Both the position numbers and the translations under genes were made by a program. This document shows positions 1 through 8,568 of a DNA stretch of 64,000 nucleotides, piece after piece. Below the pieces are notes generated by a model. The model ran no database searches and was not told the origin of the DNA. It saw only the letters and a list, made by a program, of their open reading frames with translations. This DNA comes from SZUA-444 sp965226565 (GTDB lineage Bacteria; Bacillota; Clostridia; Oscillospirales; Ruminococcaceae), in assembly GCA_965226565.1 (NCBI GenBank), contig CBDDDI010000005.1, forward strand, positions 434,001-498,000, written 5' to 3'. Numbering within the stretch: the first letter of the stretch is position 1; each line of letters starts with the position of its first letter.

Positions 1-1
1 A

Positions 2-886
2 AACGAAGCTATTAGATTAATTGAAGGACGTTCAAAAACTTTTTATAGTAGGCTTATTGCATGGAACCAAACTTATGGTGATGGAATAGATCAAAATATT
101 AAAAATGCATGGGATGATTGCTATAAAGCTATGGATAGATATGGTGGCAAACAAACAAGCGTTTTAGGTGTTTTAAATGATTTATCTAAAAAAATACAAT
201 CAACCAAAAAAAATGCTGATAATTTAGTCACTTCTTTAAATAAAGTAGCAAATACTAAACTTCCACGTATTAAAACACAACGTGAAAAAGATGAAGACGA
301 ATTTTATAGACGTTACGGAGAAAAAATCTCAAGAGAAAATTCACCATATAATAAAAATTTGAATGACTATAGAAACGTAAGCTTTAGAAACCCTGGTGAT
401 CATTTTTTAAAAGATTTTTTAAAAAAATACTATCCACTAGAACATGATCTATATGCTTCATACTTTCGGTCAAATAATAGTAAACTTCCCTTTCATACAA
501 AAGAATACGAACTACAAGCACATAAAAAAAAGTTTTTTTTTCCAGAACTATTTCACTCTGGTGGATTAGTAGGATATAGTAATACTCATGTAAAATACAA
601 AGATTTATTTAATCTAGCAAATGATGAAGTTCCTGCAATATTACAAAAAGGTGAAGCTGTATTTACAAGAGACCATTTAAACAATTTAAATAAACATTTA
701 ACTTCAAATAGTTATGAAAATTATGCTAATGGATCTGTATCAGTTGGAGATATTGTAATTCAAGGAAACGCTGATACTTCTACTGTAAATGCATTAAAAC
801 AAGCAAGAGATGATATTGTTAACACTGTATTTAAGACTATTAATTCATCACAAAAAAACCGTGGAAGTTCATTAAGTATAATTTAA
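2..886 (+). CDS. Phage tail tape measure protein, C-terminal part (5' end outside window)
   Basis: The frame is open from the window edge, and about 294 codons are visible. The N-terminal bulk of the protein lies upstream. The visible part is polar and lysine/asparagine-rich. Near its end it has the sequence HSGGLVGY, followed by DEVPAILQKGEAVFTRD. This GG-G...E-P-AILQ-GE-V pattern is typical of the C-terminus of siphovirus tape measure proteins. Tape measure proteins fill the tail tube, set its length and are ejected during DNA delivery. The position immediately before a distal tail protein gene fits the usual tail-module order. An internal ATG at 131 is not preceded by a ribosome binding site and is unlikely to be the true start. 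Identity is inferred from motif and gene order. Confidence 0.75.
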   Translation, partial: NEAIRLIEGRSKTFYSRLIAWNQTYGDGIDQNIKNAWDDCYKAMDRYGGKQTSVLGVLNDLSKKIQSTKKNADNLVTSLNKVANTKLPRIKTQREKDEDEFYRRYGEKISRENSPYNKNLNDYRNVSFRNPGDHFLKDFLKKYYPLEHDLYASYFRSNNSKLPFHTKEYELQAHKKKFFFPELFHSGGLVGYSNTHVKYKDLFNLANDEVPAILQKGEAVFTRDHLNNLNKHLTSNSYENYANGSVSVGDIVIQGNADTSTVNALKQARDDIVNTVFKTINSSQKNRGSSLSII

Positions 887-893
887 AATAATG

Positions 894-930
894 ATTAAAT
901 CCTTATATCTAATAAATATAAGGATTTAAT
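894..930. repeat. 15-bp perfect inverted repeat between phage tail genes
   Basis: ATTAAATCCTTATAT (894-908) is exactly complementary to 916-930, with a 7-base loop. No T-run follows on the + strand. It is therefore more likely an RNA processing or stability element, or a weak terminator, between the tape measure gene and the distal tail gene than a full intrinsic terminator. Confidence 0.7.
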
Positions 931-951
931 TAAATAAAAAGGAGGTTAATT

Positions 952-1815
952 TTGATTTACGGAAAAAGTTTTATATATGATAAAAAATTATATCCATTTC
1001 AAATATTAAATATTAAAACAAGTATGTCTACAACTATAGGTAAAAAATATGAAATAAATACATTTAAAAATTTAGATAGTTTATCTAATGTTATACGTGA
1101 TATTGAATATAAAAAACCTTTATCATTTGATATAGAAATGGTAACTGAGAAACCACTTATAGATGAATATTGTGAAAAACTTAATTTGACAAAACCAGAA
1201 AACGATACAGAAAAAGAAGCTTTATTACAAAAAATTTGTTCTAATTTATTTGCACAAGATTCTTATAAAAAATTGTATTGTGGAGATTTTGAAGCTTTAC
1301 AAGCTGACATTAATAGTTCAAAAACATATAAAAACACTAGCTATTATAATTGTATTTTTAATGATGCAAAATTTATTATGTTTAGTGGTGAAATTTATGG
1401 ATTTAAAGCTGAAATGATATGTGATGCACCTTGTAAATGGAAAGACGAAGTTCATACTTTCTCTTTATCTAATGATACTAATGAAATAAAAATTCCTATA
1501 TCAAATGGTTTTAAAAAATACATATATCCAAGAGTAATTATAACTGCTGGAGAAAATGAAAGTACTATTAAAATATCAAATGATATATCAACAAGTATTA
1601 TAACATCTGTTGGAAACAATGAAGTTATTACTTTAAGCAACAATCCTTTTATTATTGAATCTAGCCAAGTAACAAATAAATTTGCAAGTTTTAATAAAAA
1701 ATGGGTAAAACTTGATTATTCTCAAACATCAGGTATGGATACATTTACAATAACCGGAGATGTAGTCTCCATAAGATTTGAATATAGGAGGGGTGTTTGG
1801 ATAAATGGAGCTTAA
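952..1815 (+). CDS. Phage distal tail protein (Dit family)
   Basis: This 287-residue protein starts at a TTG seven bases after an AAAGGAGG ribosome binding site, and no ATG competes. The opening, MIYGKSFIYD followed by a short beta-rich domain, and its place between the tape measure protein and the tail-associated protein match the siphovirus distal tail (Dit) family. Dit hexamers form the hub that joins the tail tube to the host-binding tip. The extra C-terminal domain (about residues 150-287) is beta-rich and could be a carbohydrate-binding-type insertion, as seen in longer Dit proteins, but no specific motif was seen. The stop overlaps the start of the next gene by 11 bases, which suggests translational coupling. 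Assignment rests on synteny and general appearance. Confidence 0.72.
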   Translation: MIYGKSFIYDKKLYPFQILNIKTSMSTTIGKKYEINTFKNLDSLSNVIRDIEYKKPLSFDIEMVTEKPLIDEYCEKLNLTKPENDTEKEALLQKICSNLFAQDSYKKLYCGDFEALQADINSSKTYKNTSYYNCIFNDAKFIMFSGEIYGFKAEMICDAPCKWKDEVHTFSLSNDTNEIKIPISNGFKKYIYPRVIITAGENESTIKISNDISTSIITSVGNNEVITLSNNPFIIESSQVTNKFASFNKKWVKLDYSQTSGMDTFTITGDVVSIRFEYRRGVWINGA

Positions 1816-4156
1816 ATTTGATGCCTTAAATAATTTTGAATTACCTCTTTTAACATTATGCAATCCAAACGGTAAAGAATTAGGTATCATAACTCCTTGT
1901 AAATTTAAATTCAAACCAAAATTTAATGCTGTATCAAATATATCTATTACACTTAACAAAATAGAAAATGAAAATATTTTTGATAAAATAGAGCAAAAAA
2001 GATACGTTAAAGTAGAGAATATTGGAGAATTTATTATAGATACCTCTTCTGATAATTATGAAAAAGGTAACGAAATATATAAAGATATAGATTTAATTAG
2101 TTGTGAAATTGAGTTATCATATTTCAAAATTAATTATTTTAAAGGAACTTATAAATTCTATAACAAAGCAGATTCATCAAATAATTTACTTGGTATGTTA
2201 ATGCAAAAATTTCCAAAATGGACAATTGGAACAGTAGATAGCAATGTAGCAAAAAGATATAGAACATTTGATGTTCCAAATGATACTGTTTATAGTTTTT
2301 TGATGAATGATGTTGAAAAAGCTTATGAATGTCTTATTGAATTTGATATTATGAATCGTATTGTTAATGTATATGATAGAAATAATTATATCAATGCAAC
2401 ATCAATTTTTCTAACACAAGCAGAAACAATAAACAGTTTGGAAATTAAAGAGCAATCAGATGAAATAATAACAGCTTTAAGAGTTATTGGAGATAATCAT
2501 CTAAATATAAGTTCTGTAAACCCAATTGGATCAAGTGTTATATATAATTTTGATTATTATAATAATCCTGATTGGTTTAGTCCAGAATTAATTGATGCTG
2601 TCACAGCATGGAAAGTTAAAATCTCTCAAAGCAAAGAGCTATATACAATTAAAAATAATATACTTTCTGAAAAAAATTCCGAGCTATTATCTTTTGAAAC
2701 AGAATTAACTGAGTTAAATAAAAATTTATCTAATTATAAAATTCAGCAATCAACTTATATATCAGGAAATAATCAATCAATGCTGACTAAAACAAATGAA
2801 AAGATAAAAGAAATTACTACATCAGTAAGATTAAAAGAACTACAAGTTGATTCTAAAAAAGATGAAATAACTCAACTAGAAAATGAAATCAAAAATATAG
2901 TAGACTCAAACTCAATACAAAATAATTTTAATGATAAATTATTTTCAGAATTGTCTTGTTTTATTAGACAAGAAAATTATAAAAATGACAATATAACAAT
3001 AAACGACACTATGACATATAGTGAAAAGCAAAAACAAGCTCAATTATTATATGACACATCATTAAGAGTATTAAACAAAGCTTCACAAGCAAATTGTTCA
3101 TGTTCTATTAAAACAACAGATTTTATTTTCCAAAAGAATTTTTTACCATATACTCATGAATTGAAAACAGGATGTTTAATAAATATAGAAAAACCAAATA
3201 GACAAATCGCACAAATGCTACTTTTAAAAATGTCAATTGATTTTATTAGTAAAAAATGTAGTTTTAATCTAGGTGAACAATATAGATTAAATGATGCTGA
3301 ATCATTATATTCTGATTTATATAACAAAACATCTAGAAGTGCAAATTCAGTTGATTTTGAAAGGTCATTATGGGGTAAGCCTATTAAATCTGGACAACTA
3401 GAGCAAGCTGTGTCTTTTACACAAGCTTCTTTAGATGTAACAAATAATAAAATAAAATCTTCTACTGGACAAGATTTTACCATTGATAACACTGGTATAA
3501 ATTTAATAAAAAAAGATGAAGATGGAGAAATTTCAGACGAACAAATTAAATTAACTAATAATACTGTTGCTATAACAGATGATAATTTTGATACATTAAA
3601 AACTGCTATTGGTAGAATATATTTACCTGATGGAAAAACTATAGATGGAAAAAATTATATATATGGAATTAATGCTAATTATTTAGTTGGTAAACAAATT
3701 ATTGGCGAAGGATTAAGTATTACAACAGCAGATGGAAATTTCACCTTAGATGAAAATGGACTTCATAGTGACCAAATGAGTACATTAGAAAAAGCTAACC
3801 AAGATATAAATACAAAAATCAGTTCGCTAGAACAAGATGCGCATGGAATTAACATTAAAATTGAAGATATTCAAGCTAAAGGGACTACAGTAGATCAAGT
3901 AGTTACTTCAACAGGCTATTCCTTTGATGAAAATGGTTTGTTAATACAAAAAAGTGGAGAAGAAATCTCTAATTTATTAGATAGCACGGGTATGTGTGTT
4001 AAACGTTCTGACGAAAAAATACTTACAGCAAATAACAAAGGTGTTGAGGCGATTAATTTGACAGCAAAACAATATTTAATAATCGGAAAAAATTCTCGTT
4101 TTGAAGATTATAAAACTGGAAACAATGATCGTCGCACAGCTTGTTTTGCTATATAA
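1805..4156 (+). CDS. Phage tail-associated protein (Tal / minor structural protein)
   Basis: This 783-residue protein starts at an ATG that overlaps the end of the Dit gene, with AGGAGGGG at 1786-1793 as its ribosome binding site. The N-terminal ~380 residues (MELKFDALNNFELPLLTLCNPNGKE and onward) look like the prophage tail endopeptidase/gp44-type domain that forms the tail-tip baseplate. Residues about 270-370 are a long heptad-like coiled coil rich in K, E, L and N. The C-terminal part has repeated short beta segments with TGIN and NGL turns, as in the shafts of tail tips. The protein is expected to sit at the distal end of the tail and contact the cell envelope. No catalytic motif for wall cleavage was identified, so enzymatic activity is unproven. 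The next gene follows after 19 bases. Confidence 0.7.
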   Translation: MELKFDALNNFELPLLTLCNPNGKELGIITPCKFKFKPKFNAVSNISITLNKIENENIFDKIEQKRYVKVENIGEFIIDTSSDNYEKGNEIYKDIDLISCEIELSYFKINYFKGTYKFYNKADSSNNLLGMLMQKFPKWTIGTVDSNVAKRYRTFDVPNDTVYSFLMNDVEKAYECLIEFDIMNRIVNVYDRNNYINATSIFLTQAETINSLEIKEQSDEIITALRVIGDNHLNISSVNPIGSSVIYNFDYYNNPDWFSPELIDAVTAWKVKISQSKELYTIKNNILSEKNSELLSFETELTELNKNLSNYKIQQSTYISGNNQSMLTKTNEKIKEITTSVRLKELQVDSKKDEITQLENEIKNIVDSNSIQNNFNDKLFSELSCFIRQENYKNDNITINDTMTYSEKQKQAQLLYDTSLRVLNKASQANCSCSIKTTDFIFQKNFLPYTHELKTGCLINIEKPNRQIAQMLLLKMSIDFISKKCSFNLGEQYRLNDAESLYSDLYNKTSRSANSVDFERSLWGKPIKSGQLEQAVSFTQASLDVTNNKIKSSTGQDFTIDNTGINLIKKDEDGEISDEQIKLTNNTVAITDDNFDTLKTAIGRIYLPDGKTIDGKNYIYGINANYLVGKQIIGEGLSITTADGNFTLDENGLHSDQMSTLEKANQDINTKISSLEQDAHGINIKIEDIQAKGTTVDQVVTSTGYSFDENGLLIQKSGEEISNLLDSTGMCVKRSDEKILTANNKGVEAINLTAKQYLIIGKNSRFEDYKTGNNDRRTACFAI

Positions 4157-4175
4157 AAATTAAAGGAGGACTAAC

Positions 4176-6572
4176 ATGGCTAGTGGAAGTTTTAGATCTA
4201 CTACAGTAAATGCTGGAGACGGAGATACAAGATATATAGAAGTAACATGGTCATCCGAAAACAATACAAATACTAATCAATCTACAGTATCATGGAATGC
4301 ATATGTTAGAGGTAGAAACCACCCCGGCACCACATGGGTAAACGGTAGATATATTATTGTTACAATTAATGGTGTGTCTAAAACATTAGTTGGTGGTACT
4401 AAAAAAGAACTATACCTTGGCAAGGAATTAGGTAAAGGATCAGTAACAGTTAACCATGAATCTAATGGTATGAAAGGTGTTAGCGTAAGCATAACAGCTC
4501 AAATATATTATAATTACAGTACACATTATAGCACAATATACATGACCAGAAATCCAGTTTACACCTTATCAACATCTAATGATGCAGGAAGTATTATTAG
4601 TACATACAGAACTCATTGCGCTGGCATAGGCAACACTGGCACTATTTCTGCGGGAGCAAAAAAATTATGCTATGGAGATAAAATACAAATTCGTTTTTCT
4701 CCTAAATCTAATTATAAAATAACCAGCGGAAAAGTAAATGGTTCTAACTTTACATCAGGAAACACTTATACTGTAAACAGAAATACTTCTATTTCATCAA
4801 CATCAATCCCATTGAAATCTAGTGTTCATGCTACTAATTGCAATATTGATAATAACTCAACTATATCAATTCATAGATATAACAATTCATATACTCATAC
4901 ATTAACATATAATTTTAAAGGGCTTACTGGGACTATAGCTTCAAAAACCAGTCAAACACGAATTAGTTGGACTGTTCCACATATTTTTTATTCAAAAATA
5001 CCTAATGATCTATCTGGAAAATGTATCATAACCTGCTACACTTACAACGGTAATACATGCTTAGGTAATTCAGTTTATGATAATATGGATGTATATGTCA
5101 ATATGGATACTGGCAAACCTACTATATCTGCAACTGTAGTAGACACCAATACTACTACTAAAGCATTAACAGGAAATAACTCTATTTTAATAAGATACAA
5201 ATCAACGGCTTTATGTACAATGACTGCCACACCAAAAAATTATTCTACTATATCAAAATTAAAAATACAAAATACGGATGTTAATGGATCTGCAAGTGGA
5301 AATTCTATAACAGCCAAAAAAACAATTTCTAGAGTAGAAACACCAAAGTTTTATTTTTACGCAGAAGACCATCGTGGTATTAATAAAACATTAACCAAAA
5401 CACAGACAATAGTACCTTACGTACCGTTAACTTGTAATCCTAGTATACATAGAACATCCCCTACCTCAAACATTGTTGAATTAAAAATTAGCGGAAATTT
5501 CTATAAAGCCTCATTTGGAGCTAAAAACAACACTTTAACGTTAAATTACAGATACGCAGAAAAAAATCCAAATGGAAGTATAGGTAACTACTCTACATGG
5601 CAATCAATATCTCAAGACAAAATTATATATGACACAGCAAAATCAAAATATAACACTGAAACTATATGTTTAAATAATTTTGATTATAAGAAAAGCTACA
5701 AAGTTCAGATTTTAGCAAAAGATGGCTCAGGCGAGTATGTACTAACATTTGTGACTAAAGATTTATATGTCTCTCAAGGAATACCTGTATTTGACTGGTC
5801 TAAAGATGATTTTAATATCAATGTACCACTTCATGTGTCTTCTATTGAATTAGAGGCATCTGGAACAAATAATCATGCTGGATTTCATAATTCTATTTAT
5901 AGAGGTAAGTGTTTAGGTCATGAAGTAACAGATTCTCAGTATAACGAAATTAGCAATGGTACATTTAAAGATCTATATATAGGTGATTATTGGTGGAGAA
6001 ATGGCAGAGTTTATCGCATAGCGTGCTTTAATTATTATATGGGTTATGGAGGTAGTGACAAAGTAACAAAGCCTCATGTAACACTTATACCCGATGATAC
6101 TATCGGCGATAAAGTTAGCATGAATGATACTCATACTACAGAAGGTGGATACATAGGCTCTAAAATGAGAAAAACACATATAAATAATGCTAAAGGAATA
6201 ATAAAAGAAGCTTTTAAAAATCATGTGTTAAATCATAGACAACTATTTACTAATGCTGTAAGTGATGAAAAACCAAGTGGAGTAGTATGGGCATATGGCG
6301 AAGTAGAAATACCAAATGAAAGAATGATATTTGGAAACACTTTATGTTCAGCGTCAGCAGCAGTATCATGGCATGCAATAAACCGATCTCTTAGTAACAA
6401 TCAACTTCCTTTGTTTTCTCTTAATCCTAACAGCGTAGCTTGTATTCATCCATATTGGTTGAGAGATATTACAACTTCGGCTTCATTTGCATTAAGAGAT
6501 TCATCAGGATATGTTTGTAAATATGCTGCTGGTCATCCAGGCAGAGTTAGACCAGTATTTTCTATATATTAA
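4176..6572 (+). CDS. Phage tail fibre / receptor-binding protein, DUF859-like with lectin-like C-terminus
   Basis: This 798-residue protein is preceded by AAAGGAGGA. Its N-terminus (MASGSFRSTTVNAGDGDTRY, then an E-V-TWSS stretch) resembles the DUF859 siphovirus minor structural proteins found at fibre positions. The middle (about 120-540) is made of Thr/Ser/Asn-rich beta repeats with Ig-like spacing. The C-terminal ~220 residues change character. They are rich in W, Y, H and G, with DYWWRNGRVYRI near 605-620, YWLRD near 755 and a terminal GRVRPVFSI. That pattern resembles the C-type-lectin/FGE-like fold used as the host-binding tip of some phage fibres and as the target domain of diversity-generating retroelements. 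No reverse transcriptase or template repeat is present here. Role inferred: adsorption to a cell-surface glycan. Confidence 0.65.
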   Translation: MASGSFRSTTVNAGDGDTRYIEVTWSSENNTNTNQSTVSWNAYVRGRNHPGTTWVNGRYIIVTINGVSKTLVGGTKKELYLGKELGKGSVTVNHESNGMKGVSVSITAQIYYNYSTHYSTIYMTRNPVYTLSTSNDAGSIISTYRTHCAGIGNTGTISAGAKKLCYGDKIQIRFSPKSNYKITSGKVNGSNFTSGNTYTVNRNTSISSTSIPLKSSVHATNCNIDNNSTISIHRYNNSYTHTLTYNFKGLTGTIASKTSQTRISWTVPHIFYSKIPNDLSGKCIITCYTYNGNTCLGNSVYDNMDVYVNMDTGKPTISATVVDTNTTTKALTGNNSILIRYKSTALCTMTATPKNYSTISKLKIQNTDVNGSASGNSITAKKTISRVETPKFYFYAEDHRGINKTLTKTQTIVPYVPLTCNPSIHRTSPTSNIVELKISGNFYKASFGAKNNTLTLNYRYAEKNPNGSIGNYSTWQSISQDKIIYDTAKSKYNTETICLNNFDYKKSYKVQILAKDGSGEYVLTFVTKDLYVSQGIPVFDWSKDDFNINVPLHVSSIELEASGTNNHAGFHNSIYRGKCLGHEVTDSQYNEISNGTFKDLYIGDYWWRNGRVYRIACFNYYMGYGGSDKVTKPHVTLIPDDTIGDKVSMNDTHTTEGGYIGSKMRKTHINNAKGIIKEAFKNHVLNHRQLFTNAVSDEKPSGVVWAYGEVEIPNERMIFGNTLCSASAAVSWHAINRSLSNNQLPLFSLNPNSVACIHPYWLRDITTSASFALRDSSGYVCKYAAGHPGRVRPVFSIY

Positions 6573-6587
6573 AAAAGGAGGAAATTT

Positions 6588-6905
6588 ATGTATACAATAA
6601 CTTTAAATAACGGAACAAAATTAGAAAATCTAGAATTAAACGGTAATAACTTTATTTCTAACAGTATAATTAATGATGAAGTCTTTAAGGATAATCTAAA
6701 AACGGTTACTATTTCTAATGAGAATACCACAGATACATATGATGATATGGTTTTAATCCAGAACCAAATTTACGAAAATCAATCTTGGTTTATTTTAGCT
6801 GAGAAAACACCAGAACAAAAAGAAAAAGAGGCACTTTTAACTAATTTTACAAATATAGAATTAGCTATGGCTGAAATGTATGAACAGTTATTAGGAGGTA
6901 TGTAA
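6588..6905 (+). CDS. Small phage protein of unknown function in the tail-lysis interval
   Basis: This 105-residue protein begins with an ATG after AAAAGGAGG. It has a short beta-rich N-terminus (MYTITLNNGTKLENLELNGN) and a glutamate-rich helical C-terminus ending in MAEMYEQLLGGM. Proteins of this size and layout are common between fibre and holin genes in Clostridia siphoviruses and are often followed by a CD1375-type small protein, as here. No enzymatic motif is visible. A tail-fibre accessory or chaperone role is possible but unsupported. Confidence 0.6.
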   Translation: MYTITLNNGTKLENLELNGNNFISNSIINDEVFKDNLKTVTISNENTTDTYDDMVLIQNQIYENQSWFILAEKTPEQKEKEALLTNFTNIELAMAEMYEQLLGGM

Positions 6906-6906
6906 A

Positions 6907-7035
6907 ATGGCAAGAATTTATGCAAATTTGATTATTAAAGGATTAAAAACTTTTGACCAAGTACCTAATATTTTAAAAACCAAAGTAAAGCAGGTTTTAA
7001 TTAATTTAGGAAAAGAAAATTTAATTGAAGAATAA
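6907..7035 (+). CDS. CD1375-family small phage protein
   Basis: This 42-residue frame starts at an ATG one base after the preceding stop. The GGAGG inside the end of the upstream gene (6893-6897) serves as its ribosome binding site. The product begins MARIYANLIIKGLKTFDQVP, which matches my recollection of the CD1375-like family (MARIYADLIxxGxKTxxDVP), a short helical protein found next to the lysis genes of many clostridial phages. Function is not known for the family as far as I know. The frame is short, but its position, coupling and sequence make it a real gene. Confidence 0.7.
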   Translation: MARIYANLIIKGLKTFDQVPNILKTKVKQVLINLGKENLIEE

Positions 7036-7053
7036 AAATAAAGGAAAAACAAA

Positions 7054-7269
7054 ATGACAACAGAAATAATAATTGCAATAATACCGTTAATTGGAACTTT
7101 AATCGGTTCTCTTAGCGGTATTTTAATTGCAAACAGATTAAGCAATTATAGAATTAAACAATTAGAAATTAAAGTAGACAAACATAATAATTTTGCAAGC
7201 AGAATTCCAGTTATTGAAGAACAAATAAAAACATTAACAAACAGAATTATAAATTTGGAGAATAAATAA
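7054..7269 (+). CDS. Small phage membrane protein, XhlA/holin-like
   Basis: This 71-residue protein has one hydrophobic segment near its N-terminus (about residues 5-27, IIIAIIPLIGTLIGSLSGILIA). A charged coiled-coil tail follows (IKQLEIKVDKHNNF, then EEQIKTLTNRIINLE). An N-terminal membrane anchor plus an amphipathic coil is the layout of haemolysin XhlA-like and accessory lysis proteins next to holins. It shares a TAATG stop/start overlap with the downstream holin, so the two are probably translated together. A lysis accessory role is inferred from context. Confidence 0.6.
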   Translation: MTTEIIIAIIPLIGTLIGSLSGILIANRLSNYRIKQLEIKVDKHNNFASRIPVIEEQIKTLTNRIINLENK

Positions 7270-7499
7270 TGAATAATTTTTTTAAAGATATGATTGAAAG
7301 AGCAATAAAGACTGCAGCAGAAACAGCTATTGCAACAATAGGTACGACAACATTATTAAATGAAATTAATTGGAAAATAGTAGGTTCAACAGTAGCAGTA
7401 TCAACTTTATTATCTATATTAACTTCCATTATTTCTAAACCTATTGGAAACAAAAATACAGCAGGTATTATTAAAAATAAATATAAAATAAAATACTAA
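7269..7499 (+). CDS. Phage holin, r1t-like family
   Basis: This 76-residue protein starts MNNFFKDMIERAIKTAAET, followed by two hydrophobic segments (about 19-33 and 42-60) and a GNKNTAG turn before a lysine-rich tail. The opening helix, the second helix ending SILTSIISK and the GNK-TA motif are characteristic of the r1t-type holin family. Holins make timed pores in the cytoplasmic membrane so that the endolysin can reach the wall. The gene overlaps the previous stop by one base and lies 15 bases before the endolysin, completing a standard lysis cassette. Confidence 0.75.
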   Translation: MNNFFKDMIERAIKTAAETAIATIGTTTLLNEINWKIVGSTVAVSTLLSILTSIISKPIGNKNTAGIIKNKYKIKY

Positions 7500-7514
7500 A
7501 ATAGGAGAAATGAA

Positions 7515-8504
7515 ATGTATAAAGGAATTGATGTTTCAAAATATCAAGGAAATATTAATTGGGAAAAAGTAAAAAACCAAATAGATTTTGCAATTTTAAA
7601 AGCTGTATCAACAAATAAAAAAGGATTATATATTGATCCATCTTTTGAACGAAATTATAACGAATGTAAAAGGCTTGGTATACCTGTAGGTGCTTATTAT
7701 TACACATATGCAACAGATACTGAGACTGCCGAGGCTGAAACTAATTTATTTTTAAAAGCAATAAAAGGAAAAACTTTTGAATATCCTCTTGTTATTGATG
7801 TTGAGGATAATTTAATTAAATCACTATCACCAGAAAAACTAACAGACTTAATAATTCATTCGGCTAAAAAATTAGAAAGAAACAATTTATATGTTTGTAT
7901 ATATACATATTTATCATATGCACATACTCAGCTTCAAATGGATAGACTTACCTGCTATGATTTATGGATAGCTCATTATGCAAAAAAATGCAAATATACA
8001 GGGCCATATGGAATATGGCAATATTCTAGTGAAGGAAATATTGAAGGGATAAATGGAAATGTTGATTTAAATATTTCATACAAAGACTATTCAAAAATTA
8101 TAAAATATGCTGGGTTAAATGGATATACAAAAAATAGAGTTTCTATTAAAACCAAAAAAAGCAGTTTAGAAATAGCAAAAGAAATTCTAAAAGGCATTTG
8201 GGGCAACGGAGAAGAAAGAAAAAATAGATTAAAAAAATCTGGATATAACTATGATAATATTCAAATTGAAGTTAATAAATTAATAAACAAACAAAACAAT
8301 ATATATAAACCAATAATTAAAAAGGGTGATACTGTAAAAGTGTTAAAAGCTATTAATTATGATAATAACAAACCTTTTAAATGTTGGTTATCAAAATATA
8401 TAGTTTTAGAATTAAATGGTAACAGAGCTGTTATTGGTACCAAAATTCTTAAAAAAGAAATAATTACTTCAGCTATACATATAAACAACATTATTAAAAT
8501 ATAA
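7515..8504 (+). CDS. Phage endolysin: GH25 muramidase with a CW_7 wall-binding repeat
   Basis: This 329-residue enzyme is predicted to cleave the MurNAc-GlcNAc bond of peptidoglycan. Residues 1-195 are a GH25 lysozyme domain: DVSKYQG at 6-12, the catalytic DxE pair D95/E97 in VIDVEDN, and D184 in GNVDLN. Residues about 217-256 (SLEIAKEILKGIWGNGEERK, then an NRLK...GYNY stretch) match the CW_7 repeat first known from the Cpl-7 lysin, which binds muropeptide. Residues about 265-329 form a small beta-rich C-terminal domain, possibly SH3-like. There is no signal peptide, as expected for a holin-dependent lysin. A four-copy 7-bp repeat and a terminator follow directly. Confidence 0.93.
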   Translation: MYKGIDVSKYQGNINWEKVKNQIDFAILKAVSTNKKGLYIDPSFERNYNECKRLGIPVGAYYYTYATDTETAEAETNLFLKAIKGKTFEYPLVIDVEDNLIKSLSPEKLTDLIIHSAKKLERNNLYVCIYTYLSYAHTQLQMDRLTCYDLWIAHYAKKCKYTGPYGIWQYSSEGNIEGINGNVDLNISYKDYSKIIKYAGLNGYTKNRVSIKTKKSSLEIAKEILKGIWGNGEERKNRLKKSGYNYDNIQIEVNKLINKQNNIYKPIIKKGDTVKVLKAINYDNNKPFKCWLSKYIVLELNGNRAVIGTKILKKEIITSAIHINNIIKI

Positions 8505-8523
8505 AATATAAAATATAAAATAT
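8496..8523. repeat. Short tandem repeat, 7-bp unit AAAATAT, four copies
   Basis: AAAATAT occurs four times in a row at 8496-8523, spanning the endolysin stop codon and running into the terminator. It marks the likely phage-host junction region. It could be replication slippage or part of an AT-rich integration region. No second copy was found in the window. Confidence 0.8.
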
Positions 8524-8568
8524 AAAAATAGGGTGACTACTTAAAAAAGTAGCTACCCTATTTTTTTA
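8524..8568. terminator. Bidirectional terminator between the endolysin gene and trmO
   Basis: AATAGGGT (8527-8534) pairs with ACCCTATT (8555-8562), and CTACTT (8537-8542) pairs with AAGTAG (8547-8552), with a two-base internal mismatch. An A-run before and a T-run after let it work for the + strand phage operon and the - strand trmO gene. Confidence 0.8.

Noticed and set aside
6200..6572. Possible diversity-generating retroelement target in the fibre C-terminus
   Set aside because: No reverse transcriptase, accessory protein or near-identical template repeat is present in the window. Kept only as a structural comparison.
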